From NCBI RefSeq assembly GCF_000237925.1, contig NC_031497.1, positions 7,676,831-7,740,830 of the forward strand: 64,000 bases of DNA, read 5' to 3'. The stretch is from Schistosoma mansoni (taxonomy: Eukaryota > Platyhelminthes > Trematoda > Strigeidida > Schistosomatidae). This document shows positions 36,926-49,194 of the stretch, one piece after another (position 1 is the first letter of the stretch; each line of letters starts with the position of its first letter). The notes beneath the pieces are model-generated. The model ran no database searches. It was given only the letters and a program-made list of their open reading frames with translations, and had not been told where the DNA came from. The position numbers and the translations under genes were made by a program.

Positions 36926-39900
36926 ATGTTGTTATTACTTCTGTTATGTATTTCAAGTTCAATTTTAAGTGAAACCACTGCAAATTCTGGCGTAGTTGAT
37001 GTTATGGAAGATGCTCGACCTGGGACAATAATCATAGATAACTTAGAGCATAGATTTCCTATACTCAACAGTGGCGAATTCAACTCTCATTATTTTGCAA
37101 TTGGAAACCCATCAAGTCCTGGAATAAATCATTTGGAAATACGTCGGCATAGATTTGATAATTCCGTTCAACTTGTTGTTAAAGATGGACAAAATGGTCC
37201 AGATCGTGAGGAACTTTGTGGAGCACGGGAAACTCAGTCCGACTCTCAAATGCCTTTTTGTGATATTACCTTAATTATTTTACATGGTAAACGACAGGAA
37301 CCATCATATGGAAAATTAACTCTCCGTATTCTGGATAGAAATGATAATAGTCCTATATTCACTAAGAGAGACACAACGGAGCTCCGAATACCAGAGAATA
37401 TAGAAAGTGTTGATATGCTTGGCAGCAGCGCTACTAGTCATTCTCAAATTTTACATTCCAACAATAAACCAACTTCAGGAAACCCAACTACTCTCGAACT
37501 GCCTAAAGCCCATGACATAGACCTACCAGAGAATGGAGTCAAAACATATCGGCTGACAACCGTTTCAGGTCATGAAATAGATAAGGCACTCTTTAACTTG
37601 ATTGTGAATAATGATAACGAAAACAAAATAGGTAACAGTCTCCCAGTTCCATTTTTACGCATTGTTGGCTTACTTGACAGAGAAAAACAAGATGAATATT
37701 GGTTTCACTTACTAGCCATTGATGGAGGTAACCCGAAAAGAACAGGTACACAGACTATCCACTTAGTGGTAACAGACATTAATGACAACATTCCAAAATT
37801 TAGAAAACCGATTTTTCATTTCCCAACATTTATAACAACTTCAGATTTGTATGGTAATGGTGCTACTCAGGAATTTTTGAAAGTCCCGGAAACCCAAACA
37901 CCTGGTACTCCGATTGTAACAATAATAGCTGATGATCCAGATAAAGATTTAAATGGTCAGATCACCTATCGTCTCAAGGAGTCGTTAAATGGTGATCAAA
38001 ATGCAATTTCAATGCAATGGTTTGACTTGGAAACTAACAATGGTACAGCAATCTTGAAAGTTGCCAAGAAAATGGATGCAGATGATCGTCATGGAGCTAG
38101 TTGGTCTGATTTAAATAGAGAACACAGTGGTCGTTTAATAAAGCTGGTTGTAGAAGCTGTGGATGCTGGATCACCTTCATTAACGGGAAGTATTGAACTA
38201 TTAATTTTAGTTGAGAATATTAATGATAATGAACCTGTAATATCTGTACAATATACACAACCATTTCAAACTGAATCTGAATTTCATAACAGTGTGAAAG
38301 GTAAAATTGTAGGTTGCTTACAAGAAAATCAAAATGAACCATTAACAATTGCACATTTAACTGTAGAAGATGGTGATATTATTGAGAGCAATAGTGGGGC
38401 TATCTCAAATTTGTTAGAAATTCATTGTGAAACTAACGATACAAGGTTTTTGTTAGAAAAAGTATCTAATTTAAACTATGCTGACCGTTCAGATTCTTAT
38501 GGATTATCTACTACTCATTTTGATTCACCATTATTATTTTATAAAATGTCATCACTAAAATCGATTGATCGAGAGGCAGAACCATGGGTTTTCGTGAAAG
38601 TAATTTGTGTCGATCAGGTACAAGTTAGTTATGCATTAAGTGGGTACCAAAATATTGGCAAATTGATTCAGTCGAGCCGATTAACTGGAAGTACTACAGT
38701 ATCTATTAAAGTATTAGATGTGAATGACAATATCCCCAAATTTGCCAGTGGTAATTATCAATTCAGTGTTTTTGAGACACCTTCGATAGCTGTGAATTTA
38801 ATTAAAAATATGTTTGATGATCAGTCAACAGTTGAAATCGGTCGAGTAAGTGTAAATGATCAAGATGAGGGAGTGAATAGCAAAGTTAGTTACAGGTTTT
38901 TATCAGGTGAAATAGATGCATTCAAGATTGATGAAAATACAGGAGTAATACGGAGAGTAGGTTTTATAGACAGAGAAAAAGTTAATCAAATGGAACTGGT
39001 AGTTGAAGCTAAAGATCATGGAGAACCAAGTTTAAGTAGTACTACGGTGATCAAAGTTGATGTACTTGATGTAAACGACAATCCACCTTATTGGATTATG
39101 TCTTCTCCAAATGACAGAGATAAAGAAATTCGTCGAAGTGGACCTGAAGATGGTGTGTATTACTTTTCTCTAAATGAAGATGCTCCTATAGGTAGTATAG
39201 TAGGGACTATCAGTGCAGTAGATACAGATGGTATAGCTGAAAGTGAAATGATTGAACAAATTATAGAAAAACAAAACCCTCCAAAATTACAAAAAACTAA
39301 TTTTGGAAATTTACTTGGAACATCATCTATCACTTACCAATTAGAAAATGAAGGTGATGGTAAGATATTTTCAATTAATTCACGCAATGGAGATATACGT
39401 CTTAATAAACATTTGGATCGTGAAATTCGAGCTCATTATGAATTTCGTGCTTTTGCAATTGATGATATATTAAAATCTGTTAAAACATCACAAAACAATC
39501 CATATTTAATCAACAAATGGCAACATCAATATACAGCTACAGCTACAATAATTATTACAGTATTAGATGTTAATGATAATCCACCAATATTTGAAACACC
39601 ATTAAATGGTCAAGAATTTCACATTGAACCTGGTTCTTCAATGACTACAGCTGGTAGTACATTATTCACAGCAAAAGCACATGATCCTGATATTGGCGAT
39701 AATTCATTAGTTAGATATTCTTTAGATAATAATGGTTATGGTATAGTAGAAATTGATTCAACAACTGGTGTTTGTTATTTTCGTGAAACATTACAATATT
39801 CATTAATGAATAAATTAATTTCATCTAATCAATATGCAATCAATGGTAGAACATCAAATCATTTAACTGATTCTAATTTAATTACTTCAGATAATTTAAT

Positions 39901-40601
39901 AACAAATCGTGCACATGAATTACATTCATTTAGTTTAAGTCTTACTATTATTGCTCGTGATTTAGGTACACCATATTCATTAAATAATACACGTACAGTA
40001 AAACTTGTATGGACAACAGAATCCCAAATGAAATCATTAAGTATATCAAATAATGATTTAATAAGTAGTAGTATATTTGGTAATTTTGAATTTTTATCAG
40101 ATAATCGAATGACTATTAATAAATTAATAATTCCATTAATTATTGGTGCTATTCTATTATTATTAATTATATTTTTAATATTATTTGGTATATTTCATTG
40201 TCGTAAAAATTCAAATAAACAATTAAATACTACTAATAAACATTTATTAATAAATTCAACATATTCATCAACAAAATTAAATAAAGCGCTTAATCAAAAT
40301 CATAAAAATAATTTAAATTATTCAAATCATTGGTGTTTATGTATAAATAAATATTCTAGAAAATTATCAAAACAAGAAAAAGTTGAAGAATTAAAAAGAT
40401 CAATACAAATTCTAGAAAATACTACTAATAATACAATTGATACTACTAATAATAAAATCAATACAAATCATAATACACATAATGATTTTATTGTGAATGA
40501 TTATGGTGAATTCAATACAAGGAATAGAGATAATAATGAAAAAGAATTAATGAAAAATAGAAATGCACAAGCTGAAGTATTTTTGAAAGCATGTCTACCA
40601 G
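36926..40601 (+). CDS. exon 1: ectodomain, TM helix, start of tail
   Basis: Residues 1-16 are a signal peptide (six leucines after the Met). Cadherin repeats end at calcium-binding linkers DRNDNSP (137-143), DINDNIP (284-290), NINDNEP (431-437), DVNDNIP (598-604), DVNDNPP (715-721) and DVNDNPP (881-887). DRE motifs lie at 251, 548, 682 and 831, with NRE at 397 in repeat 3. A seventh, membrane-proximal repeat has DPD at 920-922 and ARDLG near 1010 but no closing DxNDNxP, as usual for the last repeat. The TM helix is about 1066-1090, followed by HCRKN. The tail from 1091 is very rich in Asn and Thr. The open frame runs to a TAG at 40607, but CCAG|GTAACT at 40598-40607 is a better donor: using it adds exons 2-4 in frame. 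Confidence 0.93.
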
Positions 40602-43600
40602 GTAACTAGTATGTATTTTCATAATGTTTCTTTTTTCCTTCACAATGATAGGTATCATTACCAAGTTTTGATTTGATAATTTTGAATAAATTTAGCATTG
40701 AGTAGATTGTTATAAATAAATTAATATATTTGTAATATCCCAATGAATAGAAAAATTAGATTTTCTGACGTTTCATGACTCACTGTAGGCAACTTCTTCA
40801 GAGAATAAATAACCAAATTAACATTAATCTGAGTTCAAATAGTACAACGGAACAACACGAATATTAGGTGATCAATCAAAAAACAGATCTGAATAAATCA
40901 ATGATATTCATTGTTTATGAATAAGAAAAAGAGAATTCAGCGAAGAANNNNNNNNNNNNNNNNNNNNNNNNNNNNNNNNNNNNNNNNNNNNNNNNNNNNN
41001 NNNNNNNNNNNNNNNNNNNNNNNNNNNNNNNNNNNNNNNNNNNNNNNNNNNNNNNNNNNNNNNNNNNNNNNNNNNNNNNNNNNNNNNNNNNNNNNNNNNN
41101 NNNNNNNNNNNNNNNNNNNNNNNNNNNNNNNNNNNNNNNNNNNNNNNTTCTTCGCTGAATTCTCTTTTTCTTATTCAATGACAATATGAGTCATTCATCG
41201 TTTTATCAAATCGTTACATTTCTGGAAATAAAAAGGTCTTGTGTAGCTGTGTCGTTTAATTATAGGAATATACAGTAGTATCCAAGACAAACTTAGCAGG
41301 AATCAAGATGAATTACTGAAGTTCTAGTATGAAGTTATGACTAATGCAGTTCAGTTGTGTTGAGAGTTCAGTTTAAATAAAATTAATAATTTGAAACAAC
41401 CCTTAAAGTCATAAGTTGCTGATGTTCTTTAACTCTTCAACAGTAAATTACATGAAAATATTTGAGATGTAACGAATCAGCTAAATTGTTTTTCACAGCC
41501 CTAAATGATGATGATAGTGTAACAGACAGCTTTTTAAATAGTCACTCTAACAACTTATCTGTGAATCGTATCTGATGCTGATAAGTATTCATAGCATTAT
41601 CTTTTAGTAACTATCGTGAGTTGAGATTTTTCTCACTTCACTGATAATCATGAGTAAACCAAAGGTTTTTAAGCTAATAAGCGAAAATTATTATCAAGAA
41701 GGTATTTAAAGTCCAATAAATAATTTACCTTAAACTAAGTCACATTTGTTGAATGTTGATCAAGAAAATATGTTTTTATTTCAAATTGCTTATATAATAA
41801 AACTGCACATTCAAAGTTTAACTAGATATTTTTTCTATTGATCACTGAACAATACAATTTCAACTACAAATGTTTTTCTCACTTTACTCAACATAACCCG
41901 ATTTAATTTTATTTTCAAACGTAAATATTGATCTTATTTGCGAAACAGACATCGTATTGACAAAAGGGAGCTGTTTCGAATGAATTATCTTACAGAAACA
42001 TGGTTACAAAGTTTGAAAAAAATGTAGAGAAAATTCTCGAACAAAGATCAGGCGGATACAAGATTTAATAACATTATCATGAATATAAAGGATTTTAACA
42101 GAACTTTACAGTGGAGCTAACAGAAAGACACACTTCTAATAATCTAATGTTTGTAGCAACAAGGATGTAAAGAATTGTAACTTTCTACTAACTATGACAA
42201 CAGAATCAAATGTTGTGTTAAAAGGGAATCAATGGTCATTCGGGCTTCCAATAATAAAACAGTCTAAAATTCAAATATGTTGTAACCCTAATGACTTCGG
42301 GTTAAAAATGATTATGGTTGGTGAACCTTCACTACATTTGTCGTCATCTTTCGCTTCGTTTCATGCTAGTCATTGAAGAATGAAAGTAGGAAATAGCGAA
42401 TATTTACTTATCACTGATTAGACTATTGATAATCGTCTTACACATCTAACCCAAAGGCTTTATTTAGGTTTTTTGTGTGTCAACATTATGTGGATAGAAA
42501 AAGTAACCAACTATTAATAACTAGTACGACTGTCCAGTGCTTCCAGGTTTTCAATAGTGGTCTAGCATAGATCGACCCATGGATACACCTATTAATAGCT
42601 AATTTAAAAATTCTGGTGGTGTAAGTCGTTTTCAAGTCTTATAAAAACTACTTGGCAACGAAATTTATATTGGATTCAAATGACTTCGAAACATAAAAGT
42701 TCGATAACTACTTATTTAAACTCTAATTGTTAACATTTTATATCACTCTAGTTCTACAGTTTATATATATATTGAGCTACCAAGTATCCGTGTTCTGATT
42801 TTTTTTCACTTTCAGATTGCGTCCCATCGGTTACTGGAGGACAAGCCGATCAAACATGGACATGTAGGAATGATAAGACACGTTTCAAATGGGTATGTTG
42901 TTAATTTAAAAAAATTATGTTTAACATTTTTAGCCATCACATACAATTAATGCATTTTGAAATCATTTTAAACGTTAGGTTATCATGCGATTGAGTATAG
43001 TGTTTTGTTAGTTTTGTGTTTTAAGTAAACACCAACACTTATTGGTTAATAAATACTAACAATTTTTGACAGTCATATGGATTTTATTTGTTGCCTAATG
43101 ATTGCAAACACCGTATTGTCTAGAGATCAAAACATTGAAACACATCTCGAGCTCAAATTTAGTTAAACAATCATGTAAAAATTTGTGTAATAATTTATAT
43201 CCTGATGATAGATTAAATAGGTGGATACCCCCTTCTCTTATTTTTGCACAAATTTCATACTGATGTAATAAGAATACATAGTGAATGTTGTTAAAACAAG
43301 TGCCTAAGATTCTATACTTGATTTAACCAAGTATTGTTCTCGAGTAAAGTAGGAAATTTCCTGTGAATCAATTATTTGATCATTACTCCAAAGTTATTAT
43401 TTAAATTTTTAGAACAAAATTATATCTTGGAAAAAATAAACCTATAGGACTTTGTGTATAAGTTAATTTTATTTCTAAGCTGAAGTTACTTAGACAATCA
43501 GTGAAAATCAAAGGCTATTAAACATTTATATTGTTTGAGTTTGCAAAACGACAGTATTACCCATCTTTAACTTTATATAGAATTAAAATCAGGTCCTTCA

Positions 43601-46098
43601 AATCTCTTTCCAAATTTGATACATCTCTGTTACCGGAGATGAAATTATCCTTGAGATTAATTGGTGGGTAACCACCTCACTCTCCACACAGTTAAATAAA
43701 AATGTTACAGTTTTAAGAAGTTTATCTAATCCATGGTGGTCGCTAACTGATCCTAGCTTGTGAATAAACTGAACTCTAAAATAAGAAACCTTTTAAAGTC
43801 TTATGAACAGAAACAAATGGATAAAATGAAAGTAAGTATGGATGTACCAATTAGTATATTCTACTTAGTTGTTACCAAGTGTGATATTAAGCTGATAGAA
43901 ATGATAATACTTTTTATGTGTGTACAAACCTTTTAAATATTTTAAATATTTTTGTCTATTTGTAGAACGAAATACAATCCTTTCGTCCAGATTATTTTCA
44001 AAAACATCATGCATCGAATAAACGTTTGACTCGTACATTTTCAGATGATTCTGTAGTTAATGTTCGACAGTTTGATGGTAAGTAGTGTAATTGTTTTATA
44101 TAGCATTTTAAGTAACATGGTAATGAAAAAACATATTTATTTACTGGGATCATGAACCGACCAATGTCCGATCATAATTAAAAACCTGGAAGCATTAGAT
44201 GGCCGTTTAATCCTAGTATGGGATTCCTTAACAGTATGTGTCCTGTGCTAACTGCTACTATCTTATCAGACTAATTTTCAATGTTTCATAACACAGTGAA
44301 GTAGAAGATGAATGGAAATCTACCGAACGGTAAAACAAAAATCGTAATGTAAAACCATTAATTCATGTGTATATTGTTTCTTCTACGACATAAAAATCTA
44401 TATTTGAAGAATATATCAAATAAGACACCATATACGGAAACAGAATAGAAAATCAGTTATTCATAAAGAAATTATTCATTAATAACAATAACAATGATGT
44501 AGGACAATTATCTTTACATAATAAACATGTATATCAGTAAAAAGAGAATATCTAATCAACAACTAACCCTTTTTTGTTGATAAAATAACATCTTGTTTAT
44601 CAACCTTTAGCGAACTGTGACTAACCTAATATTCATTAACTGATTTATTATGAATAGTTGGTAATCTGCATTGTTTGATCCATCATAAATTGAGATCATG
44701 TGAAAGTATTCTTTCGAGATAATAAATTACAATTAATATAATCGAAAAGAAAATTTATAGAAGGCTCTCACAAATGATAAAGTTGTTATAAAACATATGA
44801 ATAATTCAGAACATTTAGAAATTTTCAGCTTCAGAAGAGGAACATAATCCGTAGCAGACAAAACGCGTTTATTAGAGTAAGAAAAAGATTATGGAATTTG
44901 GTTGGATCTAAGCATTTCTATGTTTAATCCTTTGAAGACATACAGGGTGTTTGAAAGCTGTAAACCGGTACATGTGGGTTTCAGTGAAACTTTGATTAGA
45001 ATACTGGAAATCAAGGCACTCTAACCTTACAAGTATCATCTACATAATACTGTGGTGTGGGTTACTTATATCCACATAAGTAGTATATGGTGATGGTCAG
45101 GCATAGAATGCATTTCACTAGAAGATTGATAAGGAAAGAAACAAAACGGAACGCAATTGGTATGAATATGCATGAGAAATAATAATCGGAGACTATGAAC
45201 TGATATTTGCAGAAGGAATGGTCAAGGTTGAATCAACTGATTAATAGTTTGCAAATTAAGTGTTTACTGTATGGTTGTCGGATTTTAGTGAGATAGTCTT
45301 TCTTTTCTGAGCTCAAAAGCATCTTCTCTTAGTGTAATCCCCAAAGGTTTACGTTTATATTTCATTTGATGTTCCGAATGCCCACTAGTTTGGAGACATG
45401 AACAAGAACAACATAGTTACCTAACGTTCTACATTTTAAGCAGTTCTCTTACTGATGACAACTGATTCCATAACACACAATTTGAAACAACTGAATTTAT
45501 CACACAATAAAAGCTTTGAAAAGAAACTTTAACTAACTAGCTATTTTTTTAACCATTTATATTTCTGATTATAGTTGGATATACAGCATTATGTGCTTAT
45601 CCAAGTTCACCACATAATCATTCTCAATTTATACCGATTCAACCAGATATAAATTTCGACTCATATTACAATGAACAGAAAACAACCAATCATCTCTTAT
45701 TCAGTCCATACTTGAATAGAAAATCACAGATATCAAATAGTGAAGCCAGTAATTTTGATAATTCAAAAGTTGTAGTACATTCAACAGTGTCAATGCCTTT
45801 TACACCGTCTGGATTATCAACTGGAAATAGAGTTCTAGCGCTAGGCTCAATCATTGAAGCAGCCTCTTCTTACTATGATCCAATAGGTTTAACTAATACA
45901 TGCCAGATATCATATCCATCTATGCAAACAATTCCATCATCCTATGATATTGGACAAAATTCTAATGGATGGATTGAAAAATATGAAGAATTTGAAAGTG
46001 ATAAAGAATTGGCAGCATTGTCAAAATTAACAGAAAATTCATGTAATAATCGGAAACCGAAATTGGCAGATGCATATGCAGAGAATTCTTTTGTTTAA
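36926..46098 (+). CDS. protocadherin-like adhesion receptor, 4 coding exons
   Basis: Single-pass cadherin-superfamily receptor, expected at the cell surface in calcium-dependent adhesion or cell recognition. I join exons 36926-40601, 42816-42892, 43966-44077 and 45575-46098. Each junction has a GT donor and a pyrimidine-tract AG acceptor, and the phases (1, 0, 1) keep one frame to the TAA at 46096, giving about 1462 residues. Signal peptide, cadherin repeats and membrane helix lie in exon 1; exons 2-4 supply the rest of the cytoplasmic tail. A whole ectodomain in one exon with a tail split over small exons is a known protocadherin layout. The tail ends ENSFV, which fits a class I PDZ ligand (S/T-x-hydrophobic). 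The start is the first ATG after a likely splice acceptor and begins a leucine-rich signal peptide. Family membership is clear; the exact orthologue is not. Confidence 0.88.
40909..41187. repeat. inverted repeat flanking a gap in intron 1
   Basis: A 30-base arm (AATAAGAAAAAGAGAATTC core) ends at 40947, and its exact complement starts at 41148 after 200 N. Weaker symmetry continues outward with small indels, which favours a real diverged foldback over a simple misjoin. Confidence 0.65.
40948..41147. other. assembly gap, 200 N, in intron 1
   Basis: Unknown sequence at the centre of a palindrome. Confidence 0.99.
42528..42585 (+). mobile_element. family A SINE tail fragment in intron 1
   Basis: GACTGTCCAGTGCTTCCAGG starts the match, followed by the usual tail; it has lost the promoter and most of the ribozyme. 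Confidence 0.7.
42816..42892 (+). CDS. exon 2 of protocadherin-like gene
   Basis: 77 bases between a T-rich tract ending TTTCAG and a GTATGT donor. With the single base carried over from exon 1 it encodes 26 residues, starting DCVPSVTGGQ and ending TRFKW, with no stop. It is too short for simple ORF finding; support comes from splice sites, phase and continuity. Confidence 0.8.
43966..44077 (+). CDS. exon 3 of protocadherin-like gene
   Basis: 112 bases between TTTGTAG and the strong donor GTAAGT. It encodes 37 residues beginning NEIQSFRPDYFQ and ending NVRQFD, plus one base that completes a codon with exon 4. The tract is basic and serine-rich, typical of a cytoplasmic tail. No known domain recognised. 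Confidence 0.8.
44146..44240 (-). mobile_element. family A SINE fragment in intron 3
   Basis: Minus-strand tail and part of the hammerhead region (CTGGAAGCATTAGATGGCCG). It begins about 70 bases after the exon 3 donor. Confidence 0.68.
45051..45296 (+). mobile_element. LTR-like repeat, family L2, in intron 3
   Basis: Clear plus-strand match to the L2 family from TGTGGTGTGG; the right end fades at about 45296. It lies in intron 3, about 280 bases before the last coding exon. Confidence 0.48.
45575..46098 (+). CDS. exon 4 of protocadherin-like gene (C terminus)
   Basis: The acceptor is GATTATAG at 45567-45574. The frame starts VGYTALCAYPSSP, stays open for 174 residues and ends DAYAENSFV before TAA. 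It is rich in Ser, Pro, Asn and Tyr, as expected of a flexible signalling tail. No AATAAA is seen in the first 350 bases downstream, so the 3' end of the transcript is not placed. Confidence 0.85.
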
Positions 46099-47545
46099 AT
46101 TATACACCTATTAACTTCAAATGTTTTCCAATCAATTTGTATGTTTTTATTTTAAATCATTTCTAGACATTTTCCTTCATTTTTCATATAAAACGAATAT
46201 CCTCCCAGTCAAATATATACATATAGTTTGAAAGTTTTTCAACAATAATACAGGCGAAATGAAGGTATTATGAATGCATGTAGTATTTTTTAGAACAATG
46301 TGATGTCATTCTTTTCTTCTTTTGTACTTATTTCTTTATTTATTGGAGTGGTTTTTTTTAATTATTATTATCTTGTATTGTTTCTGTACAGAAAGTGAAA
46401 CTGAATAATATAACAGTAATTAATTCCTTGTAAATTATCAATTATGATTAAGTAATTGCATTATAAGTTTGACACCATAAATCCTATTACTTAGCTCATG
46501 TGTCTTTTTAAAGATGGCACCTAATGTTCAGTCATTTAAAATATGTAACTATTTTAAATTATGTTCAAGTGTAAAAGTATACAGTATTTTAAAAGCATAC
46601 CAAATGATAGATTACTTCAGTGTTATCATTTTATAGGATATAAATCATTACCATATTACTTGCCATAAGAGTTTGTTTCATCATTTATCTACAAAGAACC
46701 ATAAGGATTAAGCTGTAATTTTAAGTGTAAAAGTACATTAATCTATCAAGTTATCAGGTCCATAGTGCTAATCGAACCCTATCAATTAACTTATCAATGT
46801 GACTAAGCATATAAGTAATCCAACATCATTTTTGTCATAACTTGAATGATGACTTAATTGAGTGTAACACTTTTCACTTAAATACACCTTAAGGAGGATG
46901 TATATTTTATACAACCAAGTGAAATTGTAAGTAAAATTTTTATTAATGTTGGTAAAACAAATAATAGGAAAATTATTTTGGTGACTTAAAATATCCAGTC
47001 AGCTGTTATGTAGGATCAGGCTCATATATGCATCGATCCATGTTGCCATACTTCATTAGCACCACAAGATGAACGTCAAATTCATAGAAACAGCTACTTC
47101 AATGGTAGTATTATATGAAAAAAAGATTGCATATAAGGATATGACACAGGGAGAGAGAATTAGCTCGTAGAAAGAAAGGTATAAAGTGATTTTAATCTCA
47201 CGGTTTAAGGGAAAAATAAACGCTATCTGCGCCTTTTTCATGTATTATTCTTGTTCAGCAGAAAAAACATCACTTTAAAATAAAATCATGTCTACTAATC
47301 TGAATTTATTGAAACGTCCATCTTGCAACAATCAGAATTTAAATTATCATGACCTATGTATCGACATTCATTACCAGATAAAACATTCCACAACTTTCAT
47401 CAACTTCCAAATATATCTACAGAACGATTAATAACCAAGAATAAACTTGGATTTTCGCCTTAGATTTCTCAAAACAACCGTAAAAACCCTATATACACAC
47501 ATTTCTTACTTTTATCATAACGCATAAAATTCAAAATATAACTCC
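46099..47545 (+). other. 3' flank of the cadherin gene
   Basis: Probable 3' UTR at the start, then intergenic DNA. No canonical AATAAA near the stop, and no further gene seen up to the family C palindrome. Confidence 0.5.
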
Positions 47546-47547
47546 AA

Positions 47548-47953
47548 TCAGATGGTGGTTAGAGGTAGTCAATAAGAAATCCTGGACCTAGGTTTCATGC
47601 TAATTGGTATTCGTCAGTAAGGTGTACCTGTAATCTTGAAGGAAATGATGCTCCCTGACGGAATCGATCCCATGTCACCCAGTTTCATAGTTAGAGACGT
47701 CATGGAGCTTCAGTTCTCTCAAGATTACAGGTACATCTTACTGACGAGTGCCGATTGCTACAAAACCTAGGTCCAGGGTTTCTTGTCGGCTACCTCCAAC
47801 CACCATCTTATCTCAACATAGTGCACGTAATGTCGAGTCACCTTGACTAGTGTTCACAGTGCAACTTGGTCGATAGGATTTGATCTGCACTAAGAAGAAC
47901 CTGATATACATGACATTGATCACTACCCAGTGATCAATCAGTTGTAAATAACT
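47548..47953. mobile_element. family C repeat, head-to-head pair with tail
   Basis: Arms 47548-47640 and 47719-47808 are reverse complements at roughly 85% by eye. The minus arm carries an intact-core hammerhead; the plus arm keeps CTGACGA (47741-47747) but has AAAA for GAAA. A B-box-like GGGATCGATTCC lies on the minus strand of the centre (complement of 47660-47671). A tail common with the 31 kb copy follows. Confidence 0.7.
47575..47625 (-). ncRNA. hammerhead ribozyme motif, family C, intact core
   Basis: Reading the minus strand: CTGACGA (complement of 47611-47617), stem II ATACCAATTAGCAT with one mismatch, GAAA (complement of 47593-47596), self-complementary stem III ACCTAGGT, triplet GTC, predicted cut between 47585 and 47584. 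Stem I is weak, with an A-C mismatch next to the core; another copy (30.9 kb) has CTTG at this place, which would pair with CAGG. Core positions are complete, but activity is uncertain. Confidence 0.6.
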
Positions 47954-49194
47954 CTGATCACTGTAACGAAACATTTAAACAATTTGTCACTCAGATGGAC
48001 TACATTAACATGGCTAATCATTTAAATTAATTTAACACAGAATTATTCATAACTGAAAAATCAGTAATAACTCCTCGATTGATTATATAGTTTAACACAT
48101 TGCATTTTACATTTATGGCTTATTTAATTTGCCATATTAAATGTCACGTTTCCAGTACAGTATGGGATTTTAGAACGTGATAATTTATTGGTAAAGTTAA
48201 AGGCTTATATTCACTTCTAACAAAAAACTGGCAGTACTAACAAAAGGATAAATTGTTAACTTTGAAATTCTCATATATTAGAAATTCCCTCAACAAATTT
48301 ACCGTAAATTTCAATAATGATTAATAAAATTAGGTCAGTTTATTACTTCAAATACGTGTAAAAAAAGAATTAAGTAATCTTCAAAAAAAGAAGGACATTT
48401 TCCCACAGATTTTAACAATGTCACTTAGAAGTAAGTGTATAAACGTGCTCTTAGTTTACTAAGTCTTTCATATGGAATAGTAGGTATTTGATAATTAATA
48501 TTTTCAAGTATGTACATATACCAACTAGTTGGAAACGACATACAACTAGATCTTGATTGACTCCAATCTAGTTATAATTTATAGCTCTCTTGGGATAGTG
48601 AATCAATTAAACGGATTATGCAATGTATTTCTTTCGACTTTTCTAATCTTTTTGTTTATACAGTCTTGAGAAATTTAAGTAACATATAATGGCAATATCA
48701 TGAATTCAATCCAGAACTTTACATTTCTCCACAAAAAACCGAATCTCAGGTATACGAAAATACCATATTTTTTGTACGTCCTGATATTTTATTCAGTCTA
48801 GGGAGAAAGAAATATGAACCGTACAATTTTCTATCACAGTTTACATAATGATGATTAAGATTGTTAACTTCATCACATATTTCATACTGGTAAGATTGAC
48901 TGTCATACTTCATTTTATAGTCCTCAATGGTTGAAAAGACAAAGATTTCCTACTTCATAAAAAAAGATCACTTTTCGATAACTATATGCTTCCATATTAT
49001 TCACTGACGTAAGTGAAAATTTTAAATGAGCACTTAAACGTGAAAATATATAGATTAAAATGACCACGACAAGATTTAGTGTCATACTGAACGAGTTTTA
49101 GACCATCATTGGTAACAATTTTAAGTTTCGCTGATGAAAGGAACCGTATTTATTCATTTTTTAAATATTAGTAAGTCAAATGATTTACGGTAAC

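Noticed and set aside
42194-42376. 60-codon frame in intron 1
   Set aside because: No splice signals fit it into the cadherin frame, and its composition is like the intron.
45712-46098. Separate small gene with a TTG start
   Set aside because: The same frame is open back to the acceptor at 45574 and joins the cadherin exons, so it is exon 4.
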